Positions 29,269-38,858 of a stretch of DNA of 39,332 nt are shown piece by piece. The translations under genes and the position numbers were made by a program. Below the pieces are notes generated by a model, which did no database searches, was not told the origin of the DNA, and worked only from the letters and a program-made list of their open reading frames with translations. Each line of letters begins with the position of its first letter. The first letter of the stretch is position 1. The DNA is from Lachnospiraceae bacterium (GTDB lineage Bacteria; Bacillota; Clostridia; Lachnospirales; Lachnospiraceae), in assembly GCA_017476665.1 (NCBI GenBank), contig JAFUZJ010000047.1:1-39332 (forward strand). The letters are read 5' to 3'.

Positions 29269-30387
29269 CGCTTCCACTGATCTTCCCCGCTTGTATAAGA
29301 TCAGGAATATCATCATGACATATACTACGCTTATCGCTATATTCAAATACATATTGGTTTTGAAAAGAACCATAAAGGCAAAAAAACTGATTCCGACCAA
29401 TGTGATAAACAGGTAAAACCTCGAATCGAAGCCACAGCACTTTTTCGAGAAGATGCCGATCATGAACAGGCAAATAAAATAAAGTACAAACGAACCTGTT
29501 ATAAACATCGTCTTTGGCAGAAGCGCCACTTCCGCTTCGCGCATGAATTCCAACGCAACAGAAATATTATTGAGTGCCAGGATCAGAAATACATGGATCA
29601 TCATATATGCGGTGCCATTTGTTGTCCGCTCACGATCTACAATTTTATTATACAATATTTCATAGCTCAAGAAAAGCCCCGCCACGATCAGGAATGCCAT
29701 CGCGGAGAAGTACAGCATGGTCGGCGTGATACTGTCTTCAAAATATCCGGTTATAGAAATGATCATCTCGCCAAATGTAAACACAACATAGAGCATGGCT
29801 CTTTCACTCAGATGCATGAAATCTACCGGCACAAGCATATTTACCTTCCCTGACAATGCCGTAGCGACAATACCAAACAAAATAGGAACATAGGCTATTG
29901 ACACACCAGTCTGATGATACACCAGCATATGGATCAATACAAGAACCGTCTCTCCCAAAAGGATCGCGGATTTCCGCTTCAGCATTTCAAGCACCCACGG
30001 TTCCGCCTGATGATTTCTCATTTCAATCAAATGCTGTACACCTATATTGGCAAGTATCAATGCCCACGCGACACAGAATTGATAGAAAGATCCTCTCCAT
30101 CCGGTACTGATCCCGTCTGCCATATGGTACAACAGATACATATTGGTGAAAAGGAAGATATGATCCCTCACTCCATTCCTGCCATACAGATTGATATAAA
30201 AAGTACTGAAATTCCAGATCTGTACCACTGCAAGCGAACACAGCACATAAGCAAGAAACACTTCTCCCGTGACAAATCCGCCCTCCACATAATGGAGTAT
30301 GGAATTATTCCGACCTATGAGATATACAAAGATAAGATCATAGATCAGTTCCAGATATTCTACCTTTTTTTCCTGACTTTCTGGCAT
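29266..30387 (-). CDS. LtrA-like multi-pass membrane protein
   Basis: A 373-residue membrane protein with about ten helices. The N-terminal KKVEYLELIYDLIFVYLIGR resembles the low-temperature-requirement A signature (x-F-x-E-L-F-x-D-L-x-[FY]-V), and HLSERAMLYVVFTFGEMIIS fits the second conserved block (ER-x-x-L-x-x-x-x-x-GE). The role of LtrA proteins is unknown. The ATG at 30387 is used because GGGGGAG lies eleven bases upstream; a GTG at 30399 has no room for a ribosome site. It follows the ferredoxin-type reductase by 29 bases, so it belongs to the LysR-reductase operon. Confidence 0.8.
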   Translation of the reverse strand: MPESQEKKVEYLELIYDLIFVYLIGRNNSILHYVEGGFVTGEVFLAYVLCSLAVVQIWNFSTFYINLYGRNGVRDHIFLFTNMYLLYHMADGISTGWRGSFYQFCVAWALILANIGVQHLIEMRNHQAEPWVLEMLKRKSAILLGETVLVLIHMLVYHQTGVSIAYVPILFGIVATALSGKVNMLVPVDFMHLSERAMLYVVFTFGEMIISITGYFEDSITPTMLYFSAMAFLIVAGLFLSYEILYNKIVDRERTTNGTAYMMIHVFLILALNNISVALEFMREAEVALLPKTMFITGSFVLYFICLFMIGIFSKKCCGFDSRFYLFITLVGISFFAFMVLFKTNMYLNIAISVVYVMMIFLILYKRGRSVEA

Positions 30388-30416
30388 TTCTATACTCACT
30401 CCCCCGTCTCAGATAT

Positions 30417-31547
30417 TTATTCAAAAGCTTTCGCAACCTTAGGAAGCAGTTCTCGAATCTTAAGATGCTGCGGACATACTCTTTCGCATTTACCGCACTT
30501 GATACAATCAGACGCTTTTCCATGCGCCCCGCCGGTGATCACATTGTCATAGTAATAGCCGGTATTCCAGTTGTGGAATGCCTCGTGGGCATTCAGCGCG
30601 GCAAACAGATCCGGAATCCGGATTCCCTTAGGACACTCGCTCTCCTCAATACAATACCTGCAGGACGTACAGGGAATCAGATTCAGTCCTTGAAAGATTT
30701 CGCAGACTTTTCTCACCGCATCCAGCTCCACTTCAGACAGCGGCCGGAAGTCCTGCATCGCGCTGATATTGTCCTGCATCTGCGCCATATCACTCATTCC
30801 GGAAAGAACCACCGCAATATTGGGAAAACTGGCTGCAAACCGCACCGCATAGCTGGCATTGCTTCCACCGTTCAGATTGCGCAGGATCTGATCCGCCTCC
30901 TTAGGAAGATTTACAAGGCTTCCACCCTTTACCGGTTCCATGACAAGCACAGGCTTATTATGTTTCTCGCAGACTTCATATACCTTGCGTGCCTCCACGG
31001 AGGCATCTTCATAATCCAGATAGTTAAACTGGATCTGCACCACTTCAACCTCCGGATGCTCAGAAAGAATCCTATCCAGCACCTCCACCTTATCATGAAA
31101 GGAGATTCCAAAATGTTTGATCAGGCCTTCCTCCTTAAAACGATATGCAGTTTCATACGCCTGACATTTCTTGAACTTCTGGTAATTGTTGCGATCCTGC
31201 GCATGCATAAGATAAAAGTCAAAATAGTCCACGCCGCACCACGACAACTGGTTTTCAAAAAACGGTCTGATATCTTCCTGGGATCTGAAATAAGGATCTG
31301 TCAGCTTATTGGTGAGAAGGAACCGGGATCGGGCATATCTTTTCGCCACGCAGTCTCTTATGGCCGTCTCCGACTGCCCTCCTATGTAACCATGTGCGGT
31401 ATCAAAATAATTGAATCCGGCATCTGTAAAGGCATCCGCCATCTTGGTAAACACCTCATAATCAACCCGACCGCCATTCATCGGCAATCTCATACACCCG
31501 AAACCAAAGTTACCGTTAATCTCAGGAAAAAATTTACTTTTCTGCAT
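30417..31547 (-). CDS. Aldo/keto reductase with C-terminal 4Fe-4S domain
   Basis: A 376-residue fusion of an aldo/keto reductase barrel and a bacterial-ferredoxin-type tail. The catalytic tetrad is D49, Y54 (YFDTAHGY), K81 (LTNKL) and H115 (LMHAQD). The tail has C293, C296, C299 and C305-P, then C348, C351, C354 and C358-P, enough for one or two [4Fe-4S] clusters. Such proteins are frequent in clostridia and can link carbonyl reduction to ferredoxin or flavodoxin electrons. The ATG at 31547 follows GGGAGG by seven bases. It lies 20 bases after the LysR gene. Confidence 0.93.
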   Translation of the reverse strand: MQKSKFFPEINGNFGFGCMRLPMNGGRVDYEVFTKMADAFTDAGFNYFDTAHGYIGGQSETAIRDCVAKRYARSRFLLTNKLTDPYFRSQEDIRPFFENQLSWCGVDYFDFYLMHAQDRNNYQKFKKCQAYETAYRFKEEGLIKHFGISFHDKVEVLDRILSEHPEVEVVQIQFNYLDYEDASVEARKVYEVCEKHNKPVLVMEPVKGGSLVNLPKEADQILRNLNGGSNASYAVRFAASFPNIAVVLSGMSDMAQMQDNISAMQDFRPLSEVELDAVRKVCEIFQGLNLIPCTSCRYCIEESECPKGIRIPDLFAALNAHEAFHNWNTGYYYDNVITGGAHGKASDCIKCGKCERVCPQHLKIRELLPKVAKAFE

Positions 31548-31567
31548 TGCTATACCTCCCTATCTCT

Positions 31568-32452
31568 CTACGACAGTCGTTTTCTCAAAATCTCTGCAAA
31601 CTCTTCAATATAGTATCCCGTCCTTTCCTCCGGCCAGAACAGGCAGTACTTTCTTGTAACCCTGCGATTCTTGCGATAGAGCGGCACTCTCTTGATTGCG
31701 CCGGATACCTCTGGCAGCTTTCCCACAGCCTCAACCGGCAAGAAGCCTCTGTTGCCGATCACCATGAGTCTCGCCTCCTCCTGCGTTTCCGCATAAAGGA
31801 AATCATTTGTAAAGCCAAGAATGCTGCGATAATATTCCGCCTCCGTATCCCTCTGCTCTCTGGAAGATACAATGATGCAAGACAGCTTTGCAAGGTCACT
31901 TACTTCTAATTTTTCTTTGGAAGATAATGCCGATCGTTCCGATAACTCAATGAGGCATTCTGCATTCTTCAGTTCCAGATTCACATAGTCGGCGGAAAAA
32001 GCCCTGCGCTGGTCATTGAGTGCCAGATCAAGCTTCCCGGTAACCAACCCCTGATATAATTCCTCGTGTGTTCCACTCTGAACTGATATTTTAACCTCTG
32101 GATAAAGGCCGGAGAACTCCGCGATCGCTTCCGAGAGCTCCGGACCTGCATACAGATTGATATAACCTACGTGCAAAGCGGTTTCCTCATCGCTTCCCAG
32201 GCGGATTGTCTCATTCCTGACAGCATCCAGATCCGAAAGCAATGATTTACATTTGCGATAAAAATACTCCCCTGCTGTGGTAATCTGAAAGCTCCTGTTT
32301 TTCCGCTCAATCAGCTTCACTCCCAGATCCGACTCCAGCGCATTCATCGCCTGCGAGATGGCAGACTGCGAAACAAAGTTTTTCGCCGCTGCTTCTGTAA
32401 AACTGCGCTCATCCACAATAGAAATAAAAAACTGTATCTGCCTTAACAGCAT
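31568..32452 (-). CDS. LysR family transcriptional regulator
   Basis: A 294-residue regulator. The N-terminal helix-turn-helix is FTEAAAKNFVSQSAISQAMN within residues 18-37, followed by LESDLGVKLIERKNRSFQIT, the standard LTTR pattern; the effector domain (about 90-294) has the usual two-lobed periplasmic-binding fold features (LHVGYINLYAGPELSEAI). The ATG at 32452 follows a GGGAAA stretch; ATGs up to 32473 are possible. It probably controls its own operon and the flavodoxin/SDR/cupin genes, since T-N11-A dyads stand at their promoters. The effector is unknown; electrophilic quinones or carbonyls would fit the gene set. Confidence 0.92.
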   Translation of the reverse strand: MLLRQIQFFISIVDERSFTEAAAKNFVSQSAISQAMNALESDLGVKLIERKNRSFQITTAGEYFYRKCKSLLSDLDAVRNETIRLGSDEETALHVGYINLYAGPELSEAIAEFSGLYPEVKISVQSGTHEELYQGLVTGKLDLALNDQRRAFSADYVNLELKNAECLIELSERSALSSKEKLEVSDLAKLSCIIVSSREQRDTEAEYYRSILGFTNDFLYAETQEEARLMVIGNRGFLPVEAVGKLPEVSGAIKRVPLYRKNRRVTRKYCLFWPEERTGYYIEEFAEILRKRLS

Positions 32453-32486
32453 TTTCCCACGCACCCTTCTCATACCATAACCCACA

Positions 32487-32534
32487 TGATGTTTTCTGCA
32501 ATATATTTATTATCGCAACATCAGTGAGTGTAAA
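32487..32534 (-). promoter_or_regulatory. Probable promoter and inverted repeat of the LysR operon
   Basis: On the minus strand TTTACA (32534-32529), 16 bases, TAATAA (32512-32507). A seven-base inverted repeat TGATGTT (32487-32493)/AACATCA (32517-32523) brackets the -10 box and may be the autoregulatory site. It does not share the TAAGT dyad of the other promoters. Confidence 0.4.
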
Positions 32535-32647
32535 GCCTGCTATCAGATATATTCCCGCATTCTCTACACTGCAGATCATTTGTGACCATAGGGATCAGCA
32601 TTCCGAAGGTTCCCCAGGAACTACCCATGGAAAAACTTCGTTAAAAG

Positions 32648-34264
32648 CTACTTCTTTTGGGCAACGTTCATAAAATCTCTTTTTCCCATGACATCCGCAA
32701 TGGTACGGAACAGCTTCTCCGGGGTCAGAGGTTTCACGATATGCGCATCCATTCCCGCATTCAGACTCTCCTCGAAATTCTCACGGAAGGCATCCGCAGT
32801 CATGGCAATAATCGGTATCTCTGCCGCATTGGAAAGAATTGTCCTGTCAAAACTTCGGATTGTCCGCGCCGCCTCCAGACCATCCATGACAGGCATCAGA
32901 ATATCCATAATGATCACATCAAACTTTCCCTTTTCCTGTAGGAATATCTCCACGGCCTCCTGTCCGTTTGCCGCAGAAACCACATCCATTCCGCCGGACA
33001 ACAGAATCTTCTCCCCCACTTCCCTGCTGAATGTGTTGTCATCCACGATCAAAGCCCTGCACCCTGCATGATCCGGGATCGTCCTGCTCTTGAATTTCTC
33101 CTGCTCCGGCACACTGCCCGTGAGCGGAAATGTCAGGGAAAATCCCACCTTCGTACCCATGCGCTCGTCGCTCTCTGCCACGATCTCATCTGTGCCCAGC
33201 GCCATCAGATAACTCTTGAAAATAACCAGGGACAGATCCATGGAACCGATATTGTCCTCTATCCGCTCGATCAGCTTATCCTGAGGCGCAAAGATCGTCT
33301 GCAGCTGCTCCCGGTCAATCACGATCCCCCTGCTTTCCATAGAAAACGAGATATGCGCAAATCCATCCTTGATATAGACCTTCCTCACATTCAGAGAGAT
33401 CCTGCCCCCACGCACCGTATAATTCATCGCATTCTGCATCAGCTTCATGATCACCTGATACAGCGCATGTTCATCCACAAGCACGACCAGGTTGGAAACC
33501 TCATCCGTTTTCAGGGAGAAGATCAGCTCCCTCTCATTTCCCATGGCCTTGCCATACTGCTGGATCTTGGACAGAAACTCTCCAAGCTTCACCGGCTCCG
33601 GATTGACCACCAGCTTATGCCTGGCAATCCTGCGCAGCTCCAAGATATCATCAATCGTCTCACTCATGTAAGTGCCTGACATGGATATCTTGTGCAGATA
33701 TGCGTCCAAAGCCGAAGAATTCGTCTCGTCCTGCGCAAGCCTGGTCAACCCCATAATAGAATACAGGGGAGTGCGGATATTGTGCTCCATCAGGTTTAAG
33801 AAACTGTTCCTGTCATTAAACTCCCTGTTCGTCATGCGCAGCGCATCCTCCAGCTTCTCCAGCCGATTCGAAATAGCCTCATTCTCATCCGTGACATCCC
33901 GGATCAGACACACCAGACTCTCCTCCTGCATGAAAAAAAGACATTCCTTCAGCAAAAGATTTCCATACACACTCCGTATGGTAAAAAAGAGAGAATACCG
34001 ATCCTTCCGTCTTATCTTCCCCGCCACAAAAGAAAAATCGATCTTCTCCAGTAAATCCCTTGTCTCCGAATCCACACAATAATCCCTGATATAAGTACCC
34101 AGAACCTGAATAAAATCATAAGGATTTCCTATGGTTTTCCCCCATAAGTCATCTTTGGCATAAAGTGTCTGGGCCTGCCCGTCGTCTGTATCGATCCGTA
34201 TGACCGCATCACAGGAATCCCAGATCAGGCTTCCAATCCGATCCCGTATCTCTTTCTCACTCAT
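32648..34264 (-). CDS. Hybrid sensor kinase with receiver, degenerate ATP-binding domain
   Basis: A 538-residue cytoplasmic protein without transmembrane helices. Residues 1-130 form a PAS-like sensing region; a phosphoacceptor helix holds H161 (LMEHNIRTPLYSIMG); the ATPase region (about 255-382) keeps the N-box (MQNAMN, N278-N281) but the G1 box reads ESRGIVI instead of DxGxGI and the G2 box reads SMDLSLVIFKSYL without the GTGLGL glycines. The receiver (about 402-527) is complete: D408, D409, D454 (IIMDILMP), T489, K511. It may thus be a pseudokinase acting as phosphatase or phosphate sink. The ATG at 34264 follows AAGGAAAGAG. It diverges from the CheB/CheR-kinase gene. Confidence 0.9.
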   Translation of the reverse strand: MSEKEIRDRIGSLIWDSCDAVIRIDTDDGQAQTLYAKDDLWGKTIGNPYDFIQVLGTYIRDYCVDSETRDLLEKIDFSFVAGKIRRKDRYSLFFTIRSVYGNLLLKECLFFMQEESLVCLIRDVTDENEAISNRLEKLEDALRMTNREFNDRNSFLNLMEHNIRTPLYSIMGLTRLAQDETNSSALDAYLHKISMSGTYMSETIDDILELRRIARHKLVVNPEPVKLGEFLSKIQQYGKAMGNERELIFSLKTDEVSNLVVLVDEHALYQVIMKLMQNAMNYTVRGGRISLNVRKVYIKDGFAHISFSMESRGIVIDREQLQTIFAPQDKLIERIEDNIGSMDLSLVIFKSYLMALGTDEIVAESDERMGTKVGFSLTFPLTGSVPEQEKFKSRTIPDHAGCRALIVDDNTFSREVGEKILLSGGMDVVSAANGQEAVEIFLQEKGKFDVIIMDILMPVMDGLEAARTIRSFDRTILSNAAEIPIIAMTADAFRENFEESLNAGMDAHIVKPLTPEKLFRTIADVMGKRDFMNVAQKK

Positions 34265-34337
34265 ATTCTCTTTCCTTTTTCCTCCGTATCCCTCATAAAA
34301 AACAACTCCAAAATATGGAAGTTTCCTAATTAAATAT

Positions 34338-34365
34338 AGTATAACACACAATAAGATGTTTACAA
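34338..34365 (-). promoter_or_regulatory. Promoter of the hybrid kinase gene
   Basis: On the minus strand TTGTAA (34365-34360), 16-base spacer, TATACT (34343-34338), ahead of the ATG at 34264. The opposite gene starts at 34482; no equally good rightward promoter was found, although a TACAAT stands at about 34435. Confidence 0.55.
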
Positions 34366-34481
34366 TATCGATTTTTGTTCTCAAATTTTTACATGATTTC
34401 AAATTATTCTTCTTTTATTTTCAAACAATTTGCGATACAATGGATTTAAGTTTGTATATTCTTGGCAAGGGGACTAAAATT

Positions 34482-37400
34482 ATGTATGCAAAAGAGACAA
34501 AATCACTTTCTTCAGGTACAAATACCGTATCCTTACAGCCTAATTGCATCGTGGGGATTGGCGCCTCCGCAGGGGGACTGGAAGCCCTTCAGGAATTCCT
34601 GACCTTTCTGCCGTCCAATACGGGCATGGCCTTTGTGATCATTCAGCATCTCGCTCCGGATCACAAGAGCATGCTGGCTGACATTTTATCTAAATACAGC
34701 ACCATGCCTGTCACTGAGATCCGGGACGGTATAACTCTGGAACGCAATCATGTCTATATGATCCCGCCGAAATACAATGTGGAGTTGGAAGAAGATGTGA
34801 TGCGGCTCAGGGAGTACGACATTGCCCTGATCAACCATCCCATTGATATTTTTTTCCGGTCATTGGCTGCTGCTTATGAAAACCGTTCTGTGGCAGTGAT
34901 CCTCTCTGGCACAGGCTCGGACGGCGCCAACGGGATCCGCTCCATCAAGGAGCGCAATGGTGTCATCATCGTGCAGTCACCGGAATCCGCCAAATTTGAC
35001 GGCATGCCCCGCAATGCCATCGCCACCGGCTTTGCGGATATGATACAGAAGCCAGAGGCCATCGCAAAGGAAATGATCCATATTGCAGGCTCCATTTCGG
35101 ATTCCAACACCCATTTCCTTCCCACAGACGAGGATATGCTTTCCCAGGTCTTTTCCATTTTGAAGGCAGTTACCAATATCAATTACACCTACTATAAACA
35201 GACCACCATTCTCCGCCGCATTGAACGGAGAATGGTCATCACTCACAGTCGGAACCTGAAGCAGTATGTAAATTTTCTCGGCAATAATCCGGATGAGGCG
35301 AAAGTTCTGGCCAAGGAAGTCCTGATCGGCGTTACCGCCTTTTTCCGGGATTCAGATTATTTTGATGTGCTGAAGGAATCCGTGGTAAAACAGATTCTGA
35401 AAAACGCGGACCACGATAAGCAGATCCGTGTCTGGGTGGCAGGTTGCTCCACCGGCGAGGAAGCCTATTCCGTAGCTATCCTCTTTGCTGAATCTATGGA
35501 GGAGCTGGGTATCCACCGGGACATCAAGATCTTTGCCACCGACCTGGATAACGACTCCATCTCTACCGCAGTGCGGGGCGTCTACGGCGACAACATCATT
35601 GAAGATGTCTCCGTATACCGACTGTCCAAATACTTTACCAGAAAAGGTAACCGGTACGTGATCCGCCACGACATCCGGAAGATGATCATCTTTGCCCAGC
35701 ATAATGTTTTCCAGGATCCCCCTTTTGGACGTCTGGATCTGATCTGCTGCCGCAATGTACTGATCTACTTTCAGAGTGTACTGCAGCGCAACCTGTTCTC
35801 CATTTTCCACATGGCGTTAAACAACAATGGCTACCTGTTTTTGGGGCGTTCCGAATCTGTCATGGATTATGATGACATCTTTAAGAACCTCTGCGCGGAT
35901 GAGAAAATCTTTGTTCACAATGCAGGCGGGCGGATACCTTCCCACGAAAAATTCAATTATTCCATGCAGAATTTCATGAGCCCCATTGAGTCCCTGCAGC
36001 TGCCGCCTTATGAGGATGATAAAGATGTGCCATATAAGCCCACAGAACTTGATACCTCCGTCCTGGAGGCTCTGATGCCGGCCTGCGTCCTTGTGAACGA
36101 GAAAAATGAACTTGTGCGCTCCTTTGGGGACTGCTCCCAGTTCCTCGCCATTCCCTCCGGCATGGCCACACTGGATATTTTCATGCTGATCAGGAATGAC
36201 CTGAAAATCGCGGTTTCCACCGCACTCAGGGATTCCAAGGATAAGGATACCCGGATCTGCTACGACTCCGTACCCGTCCAGTTTAACGACAAACCGGAAT
36301 ATATCTCCATCATCACACAGCCGATCCTGGACAAACATGGCATGAAGACCGGACACACTGCAATTGCATTCATCCGGGAAAACAGGAAACTGACCGGCGA
36401 CATTCAGGAATATCAGATTGATACGGCTGCTTCCAGACGAATCTCTGATCTGGAATATGAGCTGAAAGTCACCAAGGACGACCTGCGACAGACCGTGACG
36501 GAACTGGAGTCCGTCAATGCGGAGTTACAGGCGGCCAATGAGGAGCTGCTTACTGCCAATGAAGAACTGCAGTCCTCCAATGAAGAATTACAGTCTGTAA
36601 ACGAAGAACTCTACACGGTCAATTCGGAATACCAGTCCAAGGTCAATGAACTGGCCGGTTTAAACGATGATATGGCCAATTTCCTGTCCACCACACTGAT
36701 CGGCATCCTCATGGTAGACAGAGACTTAAACATCCGCAAATTTACGGATTATATCTCCACAGAATTCAATGTGGCTGACCAGGATATCGGACGCTCCTTC
36801 CGCTATATCACCTACAATTTTACCACTGTGGATCTGTTAAAACAGTGCAAACAGGTGCTGGAAAGCATGGAACCCATTGAACAGCACTGTGCTTCCGTGG
36901 CCGGTAAAACCTACCTGATCCGCATAGCGCCTTACAGAGTGCAGGAAAATTCATCCGGAAGCCGCCCTGCCGAAGGCAGACCTGCCAAAAAAGAGGTGCA
37001 GGGATTGGTGCTCACCTTTGTAGACACCTCCAAGCAGGTGGACGATCAGGAGCAGATTGAGGAAATGGCAAGAGCATTGCGTCTTGCCGTAAAATCCGGA
37101 CAGGAAAAGGAGACCTTTCTGTCCAATATGTCCCATGACATGCGCACGCCCATGACAGCCATCCACGGCCTGACCGAACTCACGCTGAAAGAATACGCCC
37201 TGTCACCCGAAGTGCGGGATAATCTGGAAAAAATCCGTACCTCCAGCAACTATATGCTGAAACTGATTGAAGAAATCCTGGAGACCAGCCGCATCAACGC
37301 CGGAAAAGTAGTGACTGTCACCTCCACCGTAAAGGAAAGCCAGGTGATCGACACACTGCAGGCTGTCATACACGAACAGGCGGAAAGCCACGGCCTGACC

Positions 37401-38276
37401 TTCGATATTCAGCTAAACGGTTTGGAAAACCGATATGTGCTGATGGATGTTCCCCATGTAGAGCGCAGCCTGATGAATATTCTTTCCAACAGTATCAAAT
37501 TTACGCCCAAAGGCGGCAGAATCCTCCTGAAAATGGATGTTGCCTATCATGATGGGCGCGCCGACCACATTTACACCATCACCGATAACGGGGTCGGCAT
37601 CCCGGAAAGCTTCCAGAAGCGCATGTTTCAGGCTTTTGAACAGGGAGATCACACCGTCACAGCCGCCCCCTCTGCTGCCGAAGACATCATTGGCGTCCGG
37701 GAAGGCACAGGACTTGGACTTTTCATCTGCAAAAACCTGGTGGAGCTTATGGGCGGCACCATCAAATGCGTAAGCAGGGTAGGCGAAGGCACTACATTTA
37801 CCGTAACACTAAGTTACAGCCTGGCAACAGACGAACAGATCAAACTCTTATCTGACAGAAAGGACACCTACAAGGACAATATTCTTTCTGACAAAAACGT
37901 ACTTCTCATAGAGGACAATCATATTCACGCGGAACTGATCATCAAACTGCTCTCCTCCAAAGGCATCCATGTGGAACATGCCCAAAACGGTCAGGAGGCT
38001 TTAGACCTCTTTCATGCCAACGGCTCCTATCATTATCAGGCCATTATCACCGACCTTATGATGCCCAAGCTCGACGGCGAGGGTCTCGCCCGCAGGATCA
38101 GACAGCTTCAAAACATGGATGCAAAAACCATTCCGATTATTGCGCTTACCGCAGATGTTACGGAAAATGTGGATGAAAGATGCCGTCAGGCAGGAATGAA
38201 TGCCTGCATCAGCAAGCCGGTGGATCCGGACAGACTATTTGCATTGCTCTCGAAAGAGTTTGAAGGGGAGATATAA
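34482..38276 (+). CDS. CheB-CheR-PAS hybrid histidine kinase
   Basis: A 1264-residue soluble multidomain protein. CheB methylesterase: GASAGG with S29, H56 and D147, residues 22-205. CheR methyltransferase: helical N-part about 212-285, then VWVAGCSTGEEAYS (317-330) and FATDLDND (351-358). A second PAS-like region (about 520-635) leads to a coiled coil of NEEL-type repeats (655-725), a PAS domain (about 732-855), the HisKA helix with H885 (SNMSHDMRTP), the ATPase domain (N1003, DNGVGI 1035-1040, GTGLGL 1075-1080) and a receiver with D1191, T1223 and K1245. All catalytic motifs look intact. The ATG at 34482 follows AAGGGGA; earlier starts lie in AT-rich leader. It is followed two bases later by an Hpt gene. 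No chemotaxis receptor is nearby, so its methyl-group substrates are unknown. Confidence 0.95.
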   Translation: MYAKETKSLSSGTNTVSLQPNCIVGIGASAGGLEALQEFLTFLPSNTGMAFVIIQHLAPDHKSMLADILSKYSTMPVTEIRDGITLERNHVYMIPPKYNVELEEDVMRLREYDIALINHPIDIFFRSLAAAYENRSVAVILSGTGSDGANGIRSIKERNGVIIVQSPESAKFDGMPRNAIATGFADMIQKPEAIAKEMIHIAGSISDSNTHFLPTDEDMLSQVFSILKAVTNINYTYYKQTTILRRIERRMVITHSRNLKQYVNFLGNNPDEAKVLAKEVLIGVTAFFRDSDYFDVLKESVVKQILKNADHDKQIRVWVAGCSTGEEAYSVAILFAESMEELGIHRDIKIFATDLDNDSISTAVRGVYGDNIIEDVSVYRLSKYFTRKGNRYVIRHDIRKMIIFAQHNVFQDPPFGRLDLICCRNVLIYFQSVLQRNLFSIFHMALNNNGYLFLGRSESVMDYDDIFKNLCADEKIFVHNAGGRIPSHEKFNYSMQNFMSPIESLQLPPYEDDKDVPYKPTELDTSVLEALMPACVLVNEKNELVRSFGDCSQFLAIPSGMATLDIFMLIRNDLKIAVSTALRDSKDKDTRICYDSVPVQFNDKPEYISIITQPILDKHGMKTGHTAIAFIRENRKLTGDIQEYQIDTAASRRISDLEYELKVTKDDLRQTVTELESVNAELQAANEELLTANEELQSSNEELQSVNEELYTVNSEYQSKVNELAGLNDDMANFLSTTLIGILMVDRDLNIRKFTDYISTEFNVADQDIGRSFRYITYNFTTVDLLKQCKQVLESMEPIEQHCASVAGKTYLIRIAPYRVQENSSGSRPAEGRPAKKEVQGLVLTFVDTSKQVDDQEQIEEMARALRLAVKSGQEKETFLSNMSHDMRTPMTAIHGLTELTLKEYALSPEVRDNLEKIRTSSNYMLKLIEEILETSRINAGKVVTVTSTVKESQVIDTLQAVIHEQAESHGLTFDIQLNGLENRYVLMDVPHVERSLMNILSNSIKFTPKGGRILLKMDVAYHDGRADHIYTITDNGVGIPESFQKRMFQAFEQGDHTVTAAPSAAEDIIGVREGTGLGLFICKNLVELMGGTIKCVSRVGEGTTFTVTLSYSLATDEQIKLLSDRKDTYKDNILSDKNVLLIEDNHIHAELIIKLLSSKGIHVEHAQNGQEALDLFHANGSYHYQAIITDLMMPKLDGEGLARRIRQLQNMDAKTIPIIALTADVTENVDERCRQAGMNACISKPVDPDRLFALLSKEFEGEI

Positions 38277-38278
38277 AG

Positions 38279-38635
38279 ATGGGGGATTTAAAGCACTTAC
38301 TGGAAAACTGGGGAGCCGACACCAAGGCGGCTCTCCACAGCATGATGGACGATGAAGAATTCTATGTCCGACTTCTCAAGGAATTTTCGGAAAACGCAGA
38401 AATCGAGATGCTCAACAATGCCTTGGAAAAGGAACACTATAAAGAAGCCTTCAAGATTGCCCATGAAATGAAAGGAACCGTGGTGACCTTGGGGTTAAAG
38501 CCCCTATACAAAGCGGTCTCCAGATTAGTGGAAGATCTGAGGGACATACCTGCTGCCACAGTCTATGACGACCTTGAGACAGTCAATTTGGAATATGAGA
38601 GTTTTCTGGAAATCATGAAACTATATCTGATCTGA
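38279..38635 (+). CDS. Histidine phosphotransfer (Hpt) protein
   Basis: A 118-residue helical protein with one Hpt domain. The phosphorylatable histidine is H62 in IAHEMKGTVVTLGL, the usual H-x-x-K-G context. It should accept phosphate from the receivers of the CheB-CheR kinase and perhaps the divergent hybrid kinase. The ATG at 38279 is two bases after the preceding stop, with AAGGGGAG about nine bases upstream, so the genes are coupled. No response regulator with an output domain is found in the window, so the end target lies elsewhere. Confidence 0.93.
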   Translation: MGDLKHLLENWGADTKAALHSMMDDEEFYVRLLKEFSENAEIEMLNNALEKEHYKEAFKIAHEMKGTVVTLGLKPLYKAVSRLVEDLRDIPAATVYDDLETVNLEYESFLEIMKLYLI

Positions 38636-38677
38636 TAGTTCGGATACCATAACACATTTTACCGGCTTTAATTACCA

Positions 38678-38694
38678 GGAGGGAAGTACCCTCC
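38678..38694 (+). terminator. Weak hairpin after the Hpt gene
   Basis: GGAGGG (38678-38683), AAGTA loop, CCCTCC (38689-38694), then CTTAAAC with no real T-run. It lies about 43 bases after the Hpt stop and could end the transcript with help, but it is not a canonical terminator. Confidence 0.35.
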
Positions 38695-38744
38695 CTTAAA
38701 CAGATAGGATCACCACAAACAATATACCCGCGATTCCAAGATCT

Positions 38745-38858
38745 TCATAAAGGCAACTTGATCCCCTTTAAGTACATATCAAAGAATTCCAAGTGGTATC
38801 GGCAGACTGATCCATGCGCCGCATCAATATTGATTCCGCAGCGAAACTCACAGCATCC
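38745..38858 (-). pseudogene. Possible remnant of an alpha/beta hydrolase C-terminus
   Basis: In one minus-strand frame between stops this reads CEFRCGINIDAAHGSVCRYH, then LEFFDMYLKGIKLPL and a stop. The pattern of a histidine followed by a 'LEFFDxYLKG' helix is common at the C-terminus of alpha/beta hydrolases of the dienelactone and prolyl-oligopeptidase type. No start codon or upstream coding is found in frame; TAA precedes it. The 290-base space between the Hpt and macrodomain genes otherwise holds nothing recognisable. Confidence 0.3.

Noticed and set aside
30465-31613. A 382-codon plus-strand open frame
   Set aside because: It lies exactly antisense to the aldo/keto reductase, which has full catalytic and iron-sulfur motifs; the plus-strand translation has no family features and no ribosome site.
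36490-36630. A DNA repeat suggested by recurring AATGAAGAA-like triplets
   Set aside because: It encodes the NEEL-type coiled coil that is a normal part of CheB-CheR kinase proteins; the repeat is at protein level.
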